Below are positions 1 to 10,300 of a stretch of 64,000 nucleotides of DNA, piece by piece. The notes below the pieces were generated by a model, which saw only the letters and a list, made by a program, of their open reading frames with translations, was not told the DNA's origin and searched no databases. The stretch comes from Dyella mobilis. GTDB taxonomy: Bacteria > Pseudomonadota > Gammaproteobacteria > Xanthomonadales > Rhodanobacteraceae. The stretch spans positions 496,001 to 560,000 of the forward strand of contig NZ_JADIKF010000039.1 in assembly GCF_016904945.1 (NCBI RefSeq), given 5' to 3'. Positions within the stretch are counted from its first letter, which is position 1; each line of letters begins with the position of its first letter. The position numbers were made by a program, and so were the translations under genes.

Positions 1-493
1 GTCCAAGGGAGTGGCATTCGGCCCCATGGCCGATGTCGTGGCGAGCAGCACGCAATATCTGAGCGACGCGGACCTGCATGCCATGGCCGACTATCTTCAA
101 TCGCTCCCGGCGCGGCAGCCGCAAGTCGACGATGCGCTCAGAGTGTCGAGCAAGGCCGTGGCTGATCGCGGTGCGGCCATTTACGGGCAAGGCTGCGCGG
201 CTTGCCATGGCACGGATGGCCAGGGAGTGCCCGGCGTGTACCCGCCACTGGACGGCAATGCATCGGTGTTGGAACCCATCGGAGTCAATGCGACACGGGC
301 CGTGCTGCTGGGCGGCTTCGCGCCATCGACCGCGGCAAATCCGCGGCCGTATTCCATGCCGCCGTATGCGCAACAGCTGAGCGATGCCGACGTGGCTGCC
401 GTGGTTACCTACATTCGCCAGGCGTGGTCCAATCGCGTTACGCCGGTGCTGGAGCGCGACGTGATCAAATACCGGCACACGCCGGTCGATTGA
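1..493 (+). CDS. c-type cytochrome, C-terminal part (5' end outside window)
   Basis: The reading frame is open from the first bases, so the true start lies upstream. The visible part begins with a segment (GPMADVV, YLSDADLHAMADYLQSLP) that resembles the end of one cytochrome c domain. A complete class I domain follows, with heme motif CAACH and a probable distal Met in YSMPPYAQQLSDADVAAVV. Two or more heme domains in series suggest a membrane-associated multiheme cytochrome, such as the cytochrome subunit of a periplasmic alcohol or aldehyde dehydrogenase. That partner would be upstream and is not visible. The stop lies 2 bp from the end of the convergent efflux adaptor gene. Confidence 0.8.
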   Translation, partial: SKGVAFGPMADVVASSTQYLSDADLHAMADYLQSLPARQPQVDDALRVSSKAVADRGAAIYGQGCAACHGTDGQGVPGVYPPLDGNASVLEPIGVNATRAVLLGGFAPSTAANPRPYSMPPYAQQLSDADVAAVVTYIRQAWSNRVTPVLERDVIKYRHTPVD

Positions 494-495
494 GC

Positions 496-1674
496 TTATT
501 TGGCTGCCGCAGCTTGCTGCGCGTTCTGGGTGACGTTCACTTGCTGCCCTTCATTTAGCGAATCGGGCGGGCTGAGTACCAGGCGATCCTGCTCAGTCAG
601 GCCTTCGCTGATTTCAACTTTGGCGCCGAAATCGCGTCCCAAGGTCACCGGTTGAAGATGGATGTGTCCGGTGTCGTCCACCAGGGCAACGCGCAAGCCT
701 TCGGCACGGAACAGCAGCACGTTGGCGGGCACGGTGAAGTCCCTCGTCGGTGTCGAAACACCGAGCTTTACGTTGGCGTATACGCCGGGCACCAAGTCAC
801 GTGCGGCGTTGTTCACGTCGATTTCCGTGCGCAGCGTGCGGGTATTGGGATCGAGCGCATCGGCCGTGCGAGCAACCGTTCCGGTGATCGGCTTGGCCCC
901 GTAGGTATTGAGTTCCACTTGTGCAGGCATGCCGATGCGTACGCTGGCGGCATAGGCCTCAGGCACGTCGACATAAATGCGCAATTGGCTGGTGTCGGCA
1001 ATGACGAACAAATCGGCTCCGGACGAGCCTGCGTCCACCAGCGCACCGACGTCGAGGTTGCGCTGAGTGATCACGCCGTCGAAGGGTGCCAGGATGTGCT
1101 TGAAATCCTCCAGGTTCTGCAAGTGCGCGACGTTTGCCTGGTCCGCTTCGACGGTGGCGACGTCGGCGTTGTACTGGGCGTTGTACTGATCGCCGGTCTG
1201 CGCAGCCACCAGTCCTTGCGTCACCAGCTTGTGATAGCGATCGGCGGTGACTTTCGCGAAGTTCTCGTTCGCGATGTCCGTGCGCATTTGCGCTTTGCCT
1301 TGCAGCAGTTGATTGTCGACATCGGGCGTATCCAGGTCGGCCAGCAACTGGCCTTTTTTCACCTTGGCGCCGATATCGACATACCACTTGGCCACATAGC
1401 CGGTAGTGCGCGCATAGATCTGCGCATCCTGCCAGGAGGCGACCGTGCCGGGGAGTATCAGCGCCTGGTCCTTGGGTGCGGCCTTGGGCGTCATGATGGC
1501 CACGGTAGGAACGGCATTGCGATCCGTTTCGGTGATCAGCGCGTGGCGCGCGTGGACGCGCCGCACGATGCCCAATGCCGCCAGCACGACCAGCACGATA
1601 CCCAGTCCGATGAGCACGAGCCTCGCGCCTCGCGAAGGTTTGGCAGGTGGGCGTTGAATGTTGGGGCTGGACAT
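496..1674 (-). CDS. RND efflux periplasmic adaptor (HlyD/MdtA-like)
   Basis: This is a 392-aa membrane fusion protein linking an RND permease to an outer-membrane channel. An N-terminal membrane anchor (about residues 15-35, LVLIGLGIVLVVLAALG) is followed by a lipoyl/barrel-sandwich half (YVDIGAKVKKGQLLADLDTPDVD), an alpha-helical hairpin (about 110-190), the second lipoyl half (ILAPFDGVITQRNLDVGALV) and beta-barrel and membrane-proximal domains (GTVARTADALDPNTRTLR). The start used here is ATG 1674, 10 bp beyond the permease stop. A longer in-frame start at 1701 would overlap the permease. The two genes form one transcription unit with the permease first. No outer-membrane channel gene is in the window. 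Confidence 0.9.
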   Translation of the reverse strand: MSSPNIQRPPAKPSRGARLVLIGLGIVLVVLAALGIVRRVHARHALITETDRNAVPTVAIMTPKAAPKDQALILPGTVASWQDAQIYARTTGYVAKWYVDIGAKVKKGQLLADLDTPDVDNQLLQGKAQMRTDIANENFAKVTADRYHKLVTQGLVAAQTGDQYNAQYNADVATVEADQANVAHLQNLEDFKHILAPFDGVITQRNLDVGALVDAGSSGADLFVIADTSQLRIYVDVPEAYAASVRIGMPAQVELNTYGAKPITGTVARTADALDPNTRTLRTEIDVNNAARDLVPGVYANVKLGVSTPTRDFTVPANVLLFRAEGLRVALVDDTGHIHLQPVTLGRDFGAKVEISEGLTEQDRLVLSPPDSLNEGQQVNVTQNAQQAAAAK

Positions 1675-1684
1675 GTCCGGGATC

Positions 1685-4600
1685 TCACGCTGTTGCCGCA
1701 TCGCGGCCGTGGTGGTGGCTGCGGTGCATCAAGCTGAAAAAGGTAGGCACGAAGAACAAGGTGGCGGCGGTAGCCAACAGCAGGCCGCCGATAACGGCGC
1801 GACCCAGCGGTGCGTTCTGTTCGCCGCCTTCGCCAAGGCCCAACGCCATCGGAACCATGCCGATGATCATGGCGAAAGCCGTCATCAACACCGGGCGGAA
1901 ACGCTGGAAGCCTGCCTCGATGGCTGCGCGTATCGGATCGTCGTGAATCGCCAGCCGTTCGCGCGCAAAGCTGATCACCAGGATCGAATTGGCGGTGGCC
2001 ACACCCATGCACATGATCGCACCCATCAGGGCCGGTACCGACAGCGGCGTGTTGGTGAGGAACAGCATCCACACCAGGCCGGCCAGCGCAGCGGGCAGGG
2101 CGGCGATGATGATCAGCGGATCCAGCCAGCTTTGGAAATTCACCACGATCAGCAGATACACCAGCACGATCGCGAACAGCAGGCCGCCAAGCAAGCCCTT
2201 GTAGGACGCCTGCATGGTTTGCACCTGGCCACGGATATCGATATTGACGTCACGCGGCAAGTGCTTGGAATGCGCGTCCACCACTTTCTGTACGTCGCGC
2301 GCGACGCTGCCGAGGTCGGTTTTGTCGACCGAGCCGTAGAGATCCATGGTGGGCCGGGTGCTGTAGTGGGTGACAACGGCCGGTCCGTCGCTGCGCGAGA
2401 AACTGGCTAGGTTTTCCAGAATCTGGCTGGCTGCGCCGTTGCTCGAACTGCTGCTTGCGGGCGAACCGGTGAGGCTGGTGATCGGAAGATTTTTCAGCTC
2501 CTGCAGCGTATCGATGCGGTATTGCGGCGTCTGCGTCGTAACGCTGTAGCTGATCCCGGTACGAGGATCGACCCAGAAGGTGGGAGTCACTTGCTGCGAG
2601 CCGGCGAGCGCCGTCAGCAGGTTGCTGGCGACGTCGTCGGTGGTCAAGCCGACCAGGCTGGCGCGCGTGCGGTCCACGTTGACGTCGATCTGCGGCAGAT
2701 TGAGCGCCTGTTGGATGCGCAAGTCGACCAGGCCAGGGACCTTCAGCAAATCGCCGTAGAGTTCCTTGGCCACCTGCGCCGATGCGCTGGCGTCGTGGCT
2801 GGAGACTTGCACGTCGATCGGCGCCGGGGCACCAAAATTGAGAATCTGTCCCACGATGTCCGCAGGCAGGAACGAAAACACCACGCCAGGGTACTTTTGC
2901 CGCAATTGCTGGCGAAGGCTGCGCACGTAGTCGATGGTGGGGTGATGGCCCTCGTTGAGCGTCACGAAGACGTCGCCGTCGGATGTACCCACGACACCGG
3001 TATTGCTGTAGGACAGGTTGATGCCGCTGTAAGGGATGCCAAGCGTATCGACGATGCTGGCCAGTTCCTGATTGGGAATGGTTTGCCGTATCACGCTCTC
3101 GATGCCGTCGGCGAGCCGCGCCGTTTCCTCGATGCGCAAGCCGGTTTGCGCGCGAAAATGCAGCTTGATCTGGCCGCCATCCACATAAGGGAAGAAATCC
3201 CGCCCCAACCATGGCACCAACGCGCCGACTGACAAGGCGCAACTGGCGAAAAACAGGATCGCGAACAGGCCGCGATGCCGCTCAGTGGTTTCCAGCGCGC
3301 CGCGATAACCCGTGCGCACGCGCTCGAAGCCGCGTTCGAAACCGCGCTGGAATCGCCCCAGCGGTCCGGTGGGCTGCGCATCGTGCTGGTGCTTTTTCAG
3401 CCAGTACATCGATAACGTCGGCACCAAGGTTCGGGACAACACATACGAGGCCAGCATGGCGAACACCACGGCCTCGGCCAGCGGTGCGAACAGATACTTG
3501 GCTACGCCGCCGAGGAAGAAGATCGGCACGAACACGATGCATATCGACAGTGTCGACACGAAAGCCGGTATGGCGATTTGGTGCGCACCTTCCATGATGG
3601 CGTCGTAGACTTCCTTGCCTTCTTCCAGGTGCGAGTTGATGTTTTCGATCGTCACCGTGGCATCGTCGACCAGGATGCCCACGGCCAGCGCGAGGCCGCC
3701 GAGGGTCATGATGTTGATGGTTTCGCCCAAAGCCGACAGGGCAATGATCGAGGCGAGAATGGACAGCGGTATCGAGATCGCGATGATCAGCGTCGAGCGC
3801 CACGAGCCGAGGAACAGCAAAATCATCAGGCCGGTGAGTCCCGCGGCGATCGCGCCCTCGCGAATCACGCCGTTGATGGCGGCGCGCACGAACAGCGATT
3901 GATCCGATAGTGCATGGATTTGCAGGTTGCGCGGGACGGCAGCACGGATCGCCGGCAGCATGTGCTTGAGGCTGTCGACGATGTCCAGGGTGGAGGCATC
4001 GCCGATCTTCAGGATCGACATCAGCACCGCACGTTGCCCGTTCACGCGGACAATGTTGGTCTGCGGCGGCGAGCCGTCGTGCACGTGGGCGACGTCGCGA
4101 ATATAGGTGGTGACGCCGTTGACGGTGCGCAGCGGCGCATTGTTCAACTCTTCGATCTGCTGCGGGCTGCCGTTGAGCCGGATGCTGTATTCCGTATCGC
4201 CGATTTTTTCCGTGCCCGCCGGCAAAATCAGATTCTGGTTGGCGATCGCGGTGACCACGTTGCTGGGCGAAAGGCCGTGCGCGAGCAGCGCCTGCGGGTT
4301 GAGGTCCACCTCCACCTGGCGTTGTTTGCCGCCGTACGGATAAGGCGTGGCCGCACCGCGGACCGAGGTTACGAAGGTGCGGACAATCTGGTTGGCGTCA
4401 TCGAAAATGGTGATTTCCGACAGCTCGTGCGACGACAGCGCAAACTGCAGAACCGGCACGGTCGACGCGTTGTAGACCAGGATCAGGGGCGGCGTGGTGC
4501 CCGGCGGCATCGAGTGCAACACGGTTTGCGAAATCGCCGTGACCTGCGCCACCGCCATGTCGATCTTTACGTTAGGCTGGAAAAACACCTTGACCAGGCC

Positions 4601-4867
4601 GACCCCGTTGAGCGATTGCGTCTCGGTGTGCTCGACATCGTTGACCGTGGTGGTGAGCGAACGCTCGAAGCCGCTCACGATGCGGTTGTTCATGTCTTCG
4701 GCGGGCAGCCCCGTGTACTGCCACACCACCGAGACCACCGGAATGTCGATGTTCGGAAAAATGTCGATGGGCGTGCGAAGGATCGCCAGCGGCCCCAGGA
4801 TCAATAGCAGCAGCGCCAGAACGATGAAGGTGAGCGGTCGCTCGAGCGCGATTTTGACGATCCACAT
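1685..4867 (-). CDS. RND multidrug efflux permease (HAE1/AcrB family)
   Basis: This 1060-aa inner-membrane proton/drug antiporter has the family's usual length and a duplicated 6+6 TM architecture with two large periplasmic loops. The N-terminal TM is followed by the hallmark RTPIDIFPNIDIPVVSV. TM4 carries the proton-relay aspartate pair in GILVDDATVTIEN. The TM10 segment reads MGVATANSILVISFARE, so the lysine found in AcrB (SAKNAILIVEF) is absent. No domain is truncated. It is transcribed ahead of its adaptor. Substrates cannot be read from the sequence, and a biosynthetic or metabolite exporter is as likely as antibiotic efflux. Confidence 0.93.
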   Translation of the reverse strand: MWIVKIALERPLTFIVLALLLLILGPLAILRTPIDIFPNIDIPVVSVVWQYTGLPAEDMNNRIVSGFERSLTTTVNDVEHTETQSLNGVGLVKVFFQPNVKIDMAVAQVTAISQTVLHSMPPGTTPPLILVYNASTVPVLQFALSSHELSEITIFDDANQIVRTFVTSVRGAATPYPYGGKQRQVEVDLNPQALLAHGLSPSNVVTAIANQNLILPAGTEKIGDTEYSIRLNGSPQQIEELNNAPLRTVNGVTTYIRDVAHVHDGSPPQTNIVRVNGQRAVLMSILKIGDASTLDIVDSLKHMLPAIRAAVPRNLQIHALSDQSLFVRAAINGVIREGAIAAGLTGLMILLFLGSWRSTLIIAISIPLSILASIIALSALGETINIMTLGGLALAVGILVDDATVTIENINSHLEEGKEVYDAIMEGAHQIAIPAFVSTLSICIVFVPIFFLGGVAKYLFAPLAEAVVFAMLASYVLSRTLVPTLSMYWLKKHQHDAQPTGPLGRFQRGFERGFERVRTGYRGALETTERHRGLFAILFFASCALSVGALVPWLGRDFFPYVDGGQIKLHFRAQTGLRIEETARLADGIESVIRQTIPNQELASIVDTLGIPYSGINLSYSNTGVVGTSDGDVFVTLNEGHHPTIDYVRSLRQQLRQKYPGVVFSFLPADIVGQILNFGAPAPIDVQVSSHDASASAQVAKELYGDLLKVPGLVDLRIQQALNLPQIDVNVDRTRASLVGLTTDDVASNLLTALAGSQQVTPTFWVDPRTGISYSVTTQTPQYRIDTLQELKNLPITSLTGSPASSSSSNGAASQILENLASFSRSDGPAVVTHYSTRPTMDLYGSVDKTDLGSVARDVQKVVDAHSKHLPRDVNIDIRGQVQTMQASYKGLLGGLLFAIVLVYLLIVVNFQSWLDPLIIIAALPAALAGLVWMLFLTNTPLSVPALMGAIMCMGVATANSILVISFARERLAIHDDPIRAAIEAGFQRFRPVLMTAFAMIIGMVPMALGLGEGGEQNAPLGRAVIGGLLLATAATLFFVPTFFSLMHRSHHHGRDAATA

Positions 4868-5107
4868 AACCGATGTTTTCCATCAGCCTGACGGACGGCG
4901 GCGCCATCCCCAAAGGCTGACATAGAGGTTGCCCGGAAGATAGCAGCCTAGACAATTTTCACGGTGGCAACCATATGCCGTAGGCAATGCACATTTCCGT
5001 ACGTAATTGCGGATCTTGCGCTGGGAATCTCCATGGGCTTTCAGGGCTGACAACTTGCATGTATTTCGAAAGTTCATGCCTGATCAAAACGAAGCGGCTC
5101 GCCGCGG

Positions 5108-5620
5108 CTACAGCGTCTTCGATACGTGCGCGGCGAGGGCTCTCCACGGCTCGATGCTCCAGTGGCCACGGGCCTGGCCCGACGGCGACGGCAGGACAAA
5201 CACCGGTACCTGCGCGAACAGGTTCGGCTGCAAACCGTATTCGGGCGTGGCTCCCAGCGCAGCGCGCGCGGCGTTTTTGCTGGTAAAGGCCAGCATACCG
5301 GGCGCGTAGCGTTCGATTTTGGCGGCTAGTGCGGGTACGTCGAAGGCGTCGCGAGGCAATTGGTTGTCGTTGCCGACGTGGCGCTTGGCCAGGTCGGTGA
5401 GGCCCATGCCGAACTCTGGTAGCAGCGGAAATTCGCGCGGCGCCAGTTGGCGCGGCGTCAGGCCGCACTGGAACAGGGCGCGCCAGAATGCATTGCCGGG
5501 ATGGGCATAGTAGGCGCCGTCCGCGGCGGAACGCTTGCCGGCGGCCGTGCCGCAAAAGACCAGCCGCAGGCCGAGCCGCAGCACGTCGGGCAAGATCGGG
5601 GCTTGGACTGTTTTGGGCAT
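5108..5620 (-). CDS. mug: Mug/TDG-type mismatch uracil-DNA glycosylase
   Basis: This 170-aa protein has the compact UDG fold of family 2 enzymes, which remove uracil or thymine from G:U and G:T mismatches and ethenocytosine. The N-terminal strand and loop LRLVFCGTAAGKRSA align with the active-site motif of E. coli Mug (VVFCGINPGLSSA). They are followed by the matching YAHPGNAFWRAL and, near the C-terminus, VFVLPSPSGQAR (Mug VLPNPSGLSR). The motif has Ala where Mug and TDG carry the catalytic Asn (GINPG versus GTAAG), so specificity or efficiency may differ. The gene is divergent from rng, with a 168-bp shared upstream region. Confidence 0.85.
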   Translation of the reverse strand: MPKTVQAPILPDVLRLGLRLVFCGTAAGKRSAADGAYYAHPGNAFWRALFQCGLTPRQLAPREFPLLPEFGMGLTDLAKRHVGNDNQLPRDAFDVPALAAKIERYAPGMLAFTSKNAARAALGATPEYGLQPNLFAQVPVFVLPSPSGQARGHWSIEPWRALAAHVSKTL

Positions 5621-5788
5621 GATCCGGGTAAAACGGCGGCCGGGCGCGGATCCCCACTTTACCGAACGCTGCAGTACAGCAGGAGCTGTGCGCGGTGCAT
5701 CGACAGCTCTCGCGTGCAGCCGCTATAAAGACCGGCATTAGGACGCCTCGGCCGAGGCCAGGGCGTCCCCGGAACTTTGGGGAAGTCG

Positions 5789-7288
5789 GTGAGCGAAGAA
5801 ATCCTGATCAATGTGACCCCGCGCGAGACTCGAGTCGGCGTGGTGGAGAACGGCATGCTGCAGGAACTGCACGTGGAGCGGACCTCCCGGCGCGGTTACG
5901 TGGGCAATGTCTACAAGGGACGCGTCCAGCGTGTGATGCCCGGCATGCAGGCCGTCTTCGTGGACATCGGCCTGGAGCGGGCGGCTTTCCTGCACGCCTC
6001 GGACATTGTTCGCCCGCCCTTGCCGGAGGCGGCCGAAGTGCCCTCGGCGGGCGGCGGCAATGGCCACGTACCCTCGATCAGCGAACTGGTGCACGAGGGG
6101 CAGGAAATCGTGGTGCAGGTAGTGAAAGATCCGATCGGCACCAAAGGCGCCCGGCTTTCCACGCATCTGTCGATCCCCTCGCGCTACCTGGTGCTGCTGC
6201 CGCACGCCCGCACCCTGGGCATTTCCACGCGCATCGAGGACGAGATCGAACGCCAGCGCCTGAAAGACGTGCTGACCCCGCTGATTGGCGAAGACGTGCC
6301 CGGCAATGCCCGGCTCGGCTACATCGTGCGCACCAATGCCGAAGGCCAGTCGGCCGAATCGCTGGCCTTCGACGTCACCTACCTGGGCAAGGTCTGGCGC
6401 GTGGTGCAGGAAAACATCGCCAAGGCCAAGGTGGGCGAGCGCGTCTACGAAGAGCTTTCGCTGCCGCTGCGGGCGCTGCGCGACCTGCTCAACGACGACA
6501 TCGAAAAAGTGCGCGTGGATTCGCGCGAGACCTTCGAGAAGGTCGCCAAGTTCGTGCACAAGTTCATGCCGAGCCTGGACGATCGCGTAGAGCACTATGC
6601 CGGTGAGCGGCCGATTTTCGACCTTTACGGCGTGGAAGACGAAATCCAGCGCGCGCTGCGCAAGGAAGTGCCGCTGAAATCCGGCGGCTATCTGATCGTC
6701 GATCAGACCGAGGCGATGACGACCATCGACGTGAACACCGGCGGCTACCTCGGCACGCGCAACCTGGAAGAGACGGTTTACCGAACCAACCTGGAAGCTG
6801 CCCAGGCGGCGTCGCGTCAGCTTCGCCTGCGCAATCTCGGCGGCATCATCATCATCGACTTCATCGACATGACCGACGAGGAGCACAAGCGCCAGGTCAT
6901 CCGCATGCTTGAGAAAGGGCTTAGCCGCGACCACGCCAAGACCACCGTCTATCCGATGTCGCAACTGGGGCTGGTGGAGATGACGCGCAAGCGCACGACC
7001 GAAAGCCTGGAACGCCAGCTGTGCGAGCCGTGTCCCGCGTGCATGGGGCGCGGCACGGTGAAAACCGCCGAGACGGTCACCTACGAAATCTTCCGCGAAA
7101 TCACCCGTGCGGTGCGTCAGTTCAACGCGCAGAAACTGCTGGTGATGGCCAGTCCCAAAGTGGTCGGACGCATCCTTGAAGAAGAATCCACGGCCGTAGC
7201 TGAACTGGAAGAGTTCATCTCCAAAAGCATACGCTTTCAGGCCGAGGAACATTACTCGCAGGAACAGTTCGATGTCGTCCTTCTTTAA
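5789..7288 (+). CDS. rng: Ribonuclease G
   Basis: This 499-aa protein is an endoribonuclease of the RNase E/G family, acting in 16S rRNA 5' maturation and mRNA turnover. It begins with an S1-type RNA-binding domain (YVGNVYKGRVQRVMPGMQAVFVDIGLERAAFLHASD). The catalytic core contains TTIDVNTGG and IIIIDFIDM, with Asp residues for Mg2+. The Zn-link CxxCxxC-like segment CEPCPACMGRG comes late in the protein. There is no long RNase E-type C-terminal scaffold. GTG 5789 is chosen because MSEEILINVTPRETRVG aligns with the E. coli start. A TTG at 5777 is in frame upstream. It heads the rng-yhdP-tldD run. Confidence 0.95.
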   Translation: MSEEILINVTPRETRVGVVENGMLQELHVERTSRRGYVGNVYKGRVQRVMPGMQAVFVDIGLERAAFLHASDIVRPPLPEAAEVPSAGGGNGHVPSISELVHEGQEIVVQVVKDPIGTKGARLSTHLSIPSRYLVLLPHARTLGISTRIEDEIERQRLKDVLTPLIGEDVPGNARLGYIVRTNAEGQSAESLAFDVTYLGKVWRVVQENIAKAKVGERVYEELSLPLRALRDLLNDDIEKVRVDSRETFEKVAKFVHKFMPSLDDRVEHYAGERPIFDLYGVEDEIQRALRKEVPLKSGGYLIVDQTEAMTTIDVNTGGYLGTRNLEETVYRTNLEAAQAASRQLRLRNLGGIIIIDFIDMTDEEHKRQVIRMLEKGLSRDHAKTTVYPMSQLGLVEMTRKRTTESLERQLCEPCPACMGRGTVKTAETVTYEIFREITRAVRQFNAQKLLVMASPKVVGRILEEESTAVAELEEFISKSIRFQAEEHYSQEQFDVVLL

Positions 7289-7303
7289 AACGAGCGCCGG
7301 CGC

Positions 7304-10300
7304 TTGGTAAGCGCTCGGCGCTCATCGTGGCTGCATCGCATCGCGCGCGGGCTCGGCTGGACCGCGGGCGTGCTGGTCATTGCGCTCGCTCTCTCGGCGG
7401 CGCTGGCGCAGGTGTTGCTGCCGTTGCTGGCCAAGCATCCGCAATGGGTGGCGAAGGAGTTGAGCAACGCACTGCAACGCCAAGTCAGCTTCACCTCGCT
7501 GGAGGGGCGCTGGGAGCCGTCCGGCCCGCGTTTCATCATGCGCGATTTCTCCGCGGCGCAAGAAGACGGCAGCAGCCCGCTTCGCGTGCCCGAGGTGGAT
7601 CTCAAGCTGGATTTCGGCGGTTGGCTGTTCCCTTCGCGGCATCTGCTGAATCTGGAGACGCGCGGTCTCGAGCTCGATCTGAGTCGCGATGCGGACGGCG
7701 GCTGGCACGTCAACGGTTTTGGCGTGGCGGGCGGTTCGCAGCGCCAGAACGTGTCTTTTGGACGTCTGTCAGTCGAATTGTGGCTGGACGATCTGCGCGT
7801 CGACATCAACGATACGCGTTTGAACCAGCAGTACACACTGGTCGCCGACCAACTGCGCATTACTCATCAAAGCGGCCACGTGCGCGTAGGCGCGCGTCTG
7901 CACCGGCTCGGTGCCGCCGGCGAGCTGCAAGCGGCCGGAAGGTTCCGCGACGACGGCTCCAGCGGCCAGTTCTGGCTGGCCACTCAGCACGCCGATCTGC
8001 ATGGGATGCTGATCGGCGTCGATCTGGGCGGCTACACCGTGAACAGTGGCAGCGGCAATCTTGCGGCCTGGTTGGATTGGCGACAGGGCAAGATCGTGCG
8101 CGACCTGTTTCAGTTCGATCTGCAGGATCTGGCCGTCACCAATCCTGCCGGTGTCAAGGCGGGCGTATCGGTGTGGAGCGGAATCGCCGAGCTTTCCGGC
8201 CACGACAACGGTTATGCCGTTCGCTGGGCCGGCGATGACGGCAGCGCGCTGGTGGCCGAGTTAGATCAGTTCGGAACGCCGCAGGCAAAACTCGACGTGA
8301 GGGCGAGCAATCTGCAACTCGCGCCGCTGGCGCCCTGGCTGGGATTGAAGCCGGGCTTGTCGCCAGGCCTCGCGCAGTGGCTCGCCACGGGCCAACCGCA
8401 CGGCCTGGTGCAGCAGGCCACCGTGCATTGGAATGCGGGCACCGGGTTGCAGTGGCTGGATGCCAGTTTCGATCATTTGGGCATCGCCTCGGTAGGCAAG
8501 TTGCCGGGCATGGATCAACTGCATGGCGAAGTGCGAGGCGATGCTGAAGCGATAGCGCTGGAGTTGCCGGCTCAGGCAGCCTCGATCAATTTCGCACACA
8601 CCTTCCGCCAACCGTTCGTGCTGAGTCAGCTCGCGGGTGACCTGGCGTTCTGGCACGACGAGGACGCCACCCACATCGGCATCGCCGACCTGGATTTCGA
8701 AGGGCAAGGCTACGGCGGCAATGCGCAAGGCGAGATTCAATTGCCCAACGATGGAGGGCGGCCGTTCCTGGATGTCTACGCCGACCTGACGCATGCAGAC
8801 ATGTCTGCCGCCAAACTGTTCTGGCCGGTCAGTTCCATGCCGCCGCCGGCCATCGCCTGGCTGGATCAGGCTTTCGTCGCCGGCAGGATCGACGATGCGG
8901 CCATACTCATTCGCGGCAACCTTGCCGATTGGCCGTTTCACCACAACGAAGGCCGTTTCGAAGCGCGCGCGCAGATCGACGATCTGTCGCTCAGTTACGG
9001 CAAGAGCTGGCCGGTGGCCGAGCACATCCAGGCGGTGGCCAACTTCATCGATGCCGGCATGCTGGTGCAGGCAAGCGCAGGGGATTCGCTGGGCGTGAAG
9101 GTGAGCAACGCCGTAGCGGTGATTCCCGAACTGGCGCACACCACGCTCGATCTCAACGTCAGCGGCAACGGCAATGCGTCGGATTTGATCAACTTCATCA
9201 GCAAGAGCCCCATCGCCAGCAAGCAGGCGGATGTGCTGGCCAAGCTGCAACTCGGCGGTACCGGCAGTTTCGATTTCCATCTGTCGCTGCCGATGCACGA
9301 TATGCAGCATAGCTTTCTGCTCGACGGAAATGCACAGCTGGCCGACGTGGATGTGAGTGCGCCGGAGTGGAACCTGCAATTGAGCAAGCTCAACGGACCG
9401 GCCACGTTCGACGGACACGGATTCCACGCCGGTCCGCTTAGCGGGGGATTCCGCGGCGAACCCTCGCAGATGGATATGGCCATCGCACAGGCCACCGGCG
9501 ATCCGAATACCGTCTTCGCCGCAACGGTGAACGGCAGCTACACCGTGCCGGAACTGCTGCAGGGATACCCGCAATTGAAGTGGCTGGGCGATGTCGCCGA
9601 TGGGCGCGGCCAGTTCACCATCGGCTACCAGATTGCGCGCGCCACGGGCGGCGACGCCGACGTGCAGACGCTCAGCATCGATTCGCCGATGTCCGGCATC
9701 GGCTTGAATTTCCCTGTGCCGTTGAACAAGTCGCCGGAAAGCAGCTTGCCGCTGCACGTGACGATGAACGTGCCTACCGCCGGCAGCACGCTGCAAGTCG
9801 CGCTGGGATCGGTGATGCGCGGACGCTTGCGTCTGCCTGCCGGCGATCAGGTGCCGCTGGCGGCTACCTTCGCTTTCGGCGATCAGATGCCTGACAGCCT
9901 TCCCGTTCAAGGCATGCGCATTCGCGGCGACGCGCCGGAGCTGGACGTATCGGGTTGGGTGAAGCAATCCATTGCGGGCAGCTCGGGAAGCAACGGCATG
10001 GCCTTGGAAACCATCGACGTAAGCACCGAGCATGCAGAGATGTTCGGCCGCGATTTCGACCAGATGCACATCCTCGCCACGCCCAAGGCCGACACGCTGG
10101 AACTCGACGTCGACAGCAAATCCGCGGCGGGCCATTTCAGCGTGCCGACCAAGGATCTGGGCAAGCGCGGTATCACCGCGCGCCTGCAGCGGATGTATTG
10201 GCCGAAGGAGCCGACGGCGCTACCCAAGAAACCAGGCGCCGCACCGGTGCCGTTGCAGGATCCTGCCAACACCGGCATCGACCCTTCGAGCATGCCGCCG

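Noticed and set aside
5738..7252. 504-codon reverse frame opposite rng
   Set aside because: Mirror of RNase G; rich in Arg, His, Gln and Val with no recognisable domain.
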